Shown: positions 63,544-64,000 of the stretch, one piece after another | How positions within the stretch are numbered: position 1 is the stretch's first letter | How the letters are laid out: every line of letters begins with the position of its first letter | Source of the DNA: an uncultured Methylocystaceae bacterium | GTDB taxonomy: Bacteria > Pseudomonadota > Alphaproteobacteria > Rhizobiales > Beijerinckiaceae | Assembly (NCBI GenBank): GCA_903870245.1 | Contig: CAIQCB010000002.1 | Span: 17,764 to 81,763, forward strand | DNA length: 64,000 nucleotides | Reading direction: 5' to 3' | The notes under the pieces: model-generated | What the model was told of the DNA's origin: nothing | The model's database searches: none | The model's input: the letters and a program-made list of their open reading frames with translations, nothing else | Made by a program: the position numbers and the translations under genes

Positions 63544-64000
63544 TCAGGCCGGGTTGGGGGCCATTCCGCCGAGATCGTCCGTCTGGCCATGGTTTTGTTG
63601 CGTTGCGGGGACACCACCGGTGGGCGGGGTTGTTGATACGGGAGGAATATCCTCTCTGACCGGGCGTTTTCCGGCGAGAAGCCCCACCAATTCTTCTCCG
63701 CTCAGGGTCTCGAATTCGAGCAGACCATTGGCGAGAATGTCCAGATGTGCGCGTTTCTCGGTGAGGATACGCCTGGCGGTGTCATAACCATCCTGAACGT
63801 AGCGGCGCACCTCGGCGTCGATCAGTTGCTGAGTCGCTTCGGAAATTTTCTGCTGGCGACCAGCCGAATAACCGAGGAACTGCTCCTGCTGCGGTTCGGC
63901 GTAAGCGACCGTGCCGAGCTTGTCCGAAAAACCAAGCTGGGTCACCATCGCCCGCGCCACGCGCGTGCATTGCTGAATGTCCGACGCTGCGCCCGAGGTC
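63544..64000 (-). CDS. ftsH: ATP-dependent zinc metalloprotease FtsH, C-terminal part
   Basis: Only the last ~151 residues are in the window; the frame runs off the edge. The visible protease-domain end 'TSGAASDIQQCTRVARAMVT' and 'FSDKLGTVAYAEPQQEQFLG', plus the helical segment 'ILTEKRAHLDILANGLLEFETL', are characteristic of FtsH. The C-terminal ~40 residues are Pro/Thr/Gln-rich, as often seen. FtsH is a membrane-anchored AAA+ protease that degrades misassembled membrane proteins and some regulators. Confidence 0.93.
   Translation of the reverse strand, partial: TSGAASDIQQCTRVARAMVTQLGFSDKLGTVAYAEPQQEQFLGYSAGRQQKISEATQQLIDAEVRRYVQDGYDTARRILTEKRAHLDILANGLLEFETLSGEELVGLLAGKRPVREDIPPVSTTPPTGGVPATQQNHGQTDDLGGMAPNPA

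Overview
The window looks like a contiguous piece of a high-GC alphaproteobacterial chromosome, most likely Hyphomicrobiales (Rhizobiales). Support comes from a Rem/FtcR-type flagellar regulator, an IalB-family protein, the alphaproteobacterial form of glutamate-cysteine ligase, a glnB-glnA pair, oxygen-dependent-route cobalamin genes, the hopanoid transporter HpnN and a CM-hisC-tyrC operon. The genus cannot be fixed from sequence reading alone; a methylotroph or phototroph relative (Beijerinckiaceae/Methylocystaceae-like) is only a guess.

Layout. 1-5.3 kb: end of a D-amino-acid-dehydrogenase-like gene, ccdA, hpnN and a DUF2147 protein with a His/Ala/Pro-rich tail. 5.5-14.6 kb: a four-gene RND efflux operon (outer-membrane lipoprotein, adaptor, two different permeases of MdtB/MdtC type). 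14.7-22.6 kb, minus strand: a small unknown gene, then a tight operon read as fused indolepyruvate:ferredoxin oxidoreductase, cobK, cobQ, cobC, bluB. 22.9-24.5 kb: a DUF1007 gene overlapping a NicO-type Ni/Co transporter, probably the metal side of B12 synthesis. 24.6-26.4 kb: acyl-CoA ligase. 26.4-29.3 kb: aromatic amino acid operon. 29.4-36.6 kb: a divergent SHMT paralogue, a DUF3300 protein, glnB-glnA, a sulfurtransferase, a Cys-cluster protein and a DUF3108 protein.

36.9-47.8 kb: a DUF1190-like protein; a 37-residue one-helix membrane peptide in its own compact expression cassette; a LuxR-type regulator with a degenerate receiver; a YdcF protein; an ETF:ubiquinone oxidoreductase gene broken by a 2-nt slip in a GC repeat; ubiA; rsmE; a porin-motif mini-protein; gshA; a TPR lipoprotein; and rpsU. 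47.8-51.8 kb: a zinc uptake cluster (small membrane protein, znuC, znuB, znuA and a His-rich COG0523 GTPase) behind a Zur-like box. 51.8-58.5 kb: a NarL-type regulator, ftcR, ald diverging from an APC permease, an IalB protein, a GTG-start sirtuin and a secreted Pro/Gly/His repeat protein. 58.5-64 kb: a gene-poor stretch with a second mini membrane peptide, an MFS transporter, a decayed phosphoribosyltransferase pseudogene, ispA, a DUF1345 protein and the 3' end of ftsH.

Most of the window is ordinary core metabolism and transport. The least explained elements are the 37-residue peptide cassette (37.4-37.86 kb), the SHMT paralogue with changed active-site positions, and the two slippage- or decay-type gene lesions. 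I saw no CRISPR array, complete insertion sequence, prophage, rRNA or tRNA.
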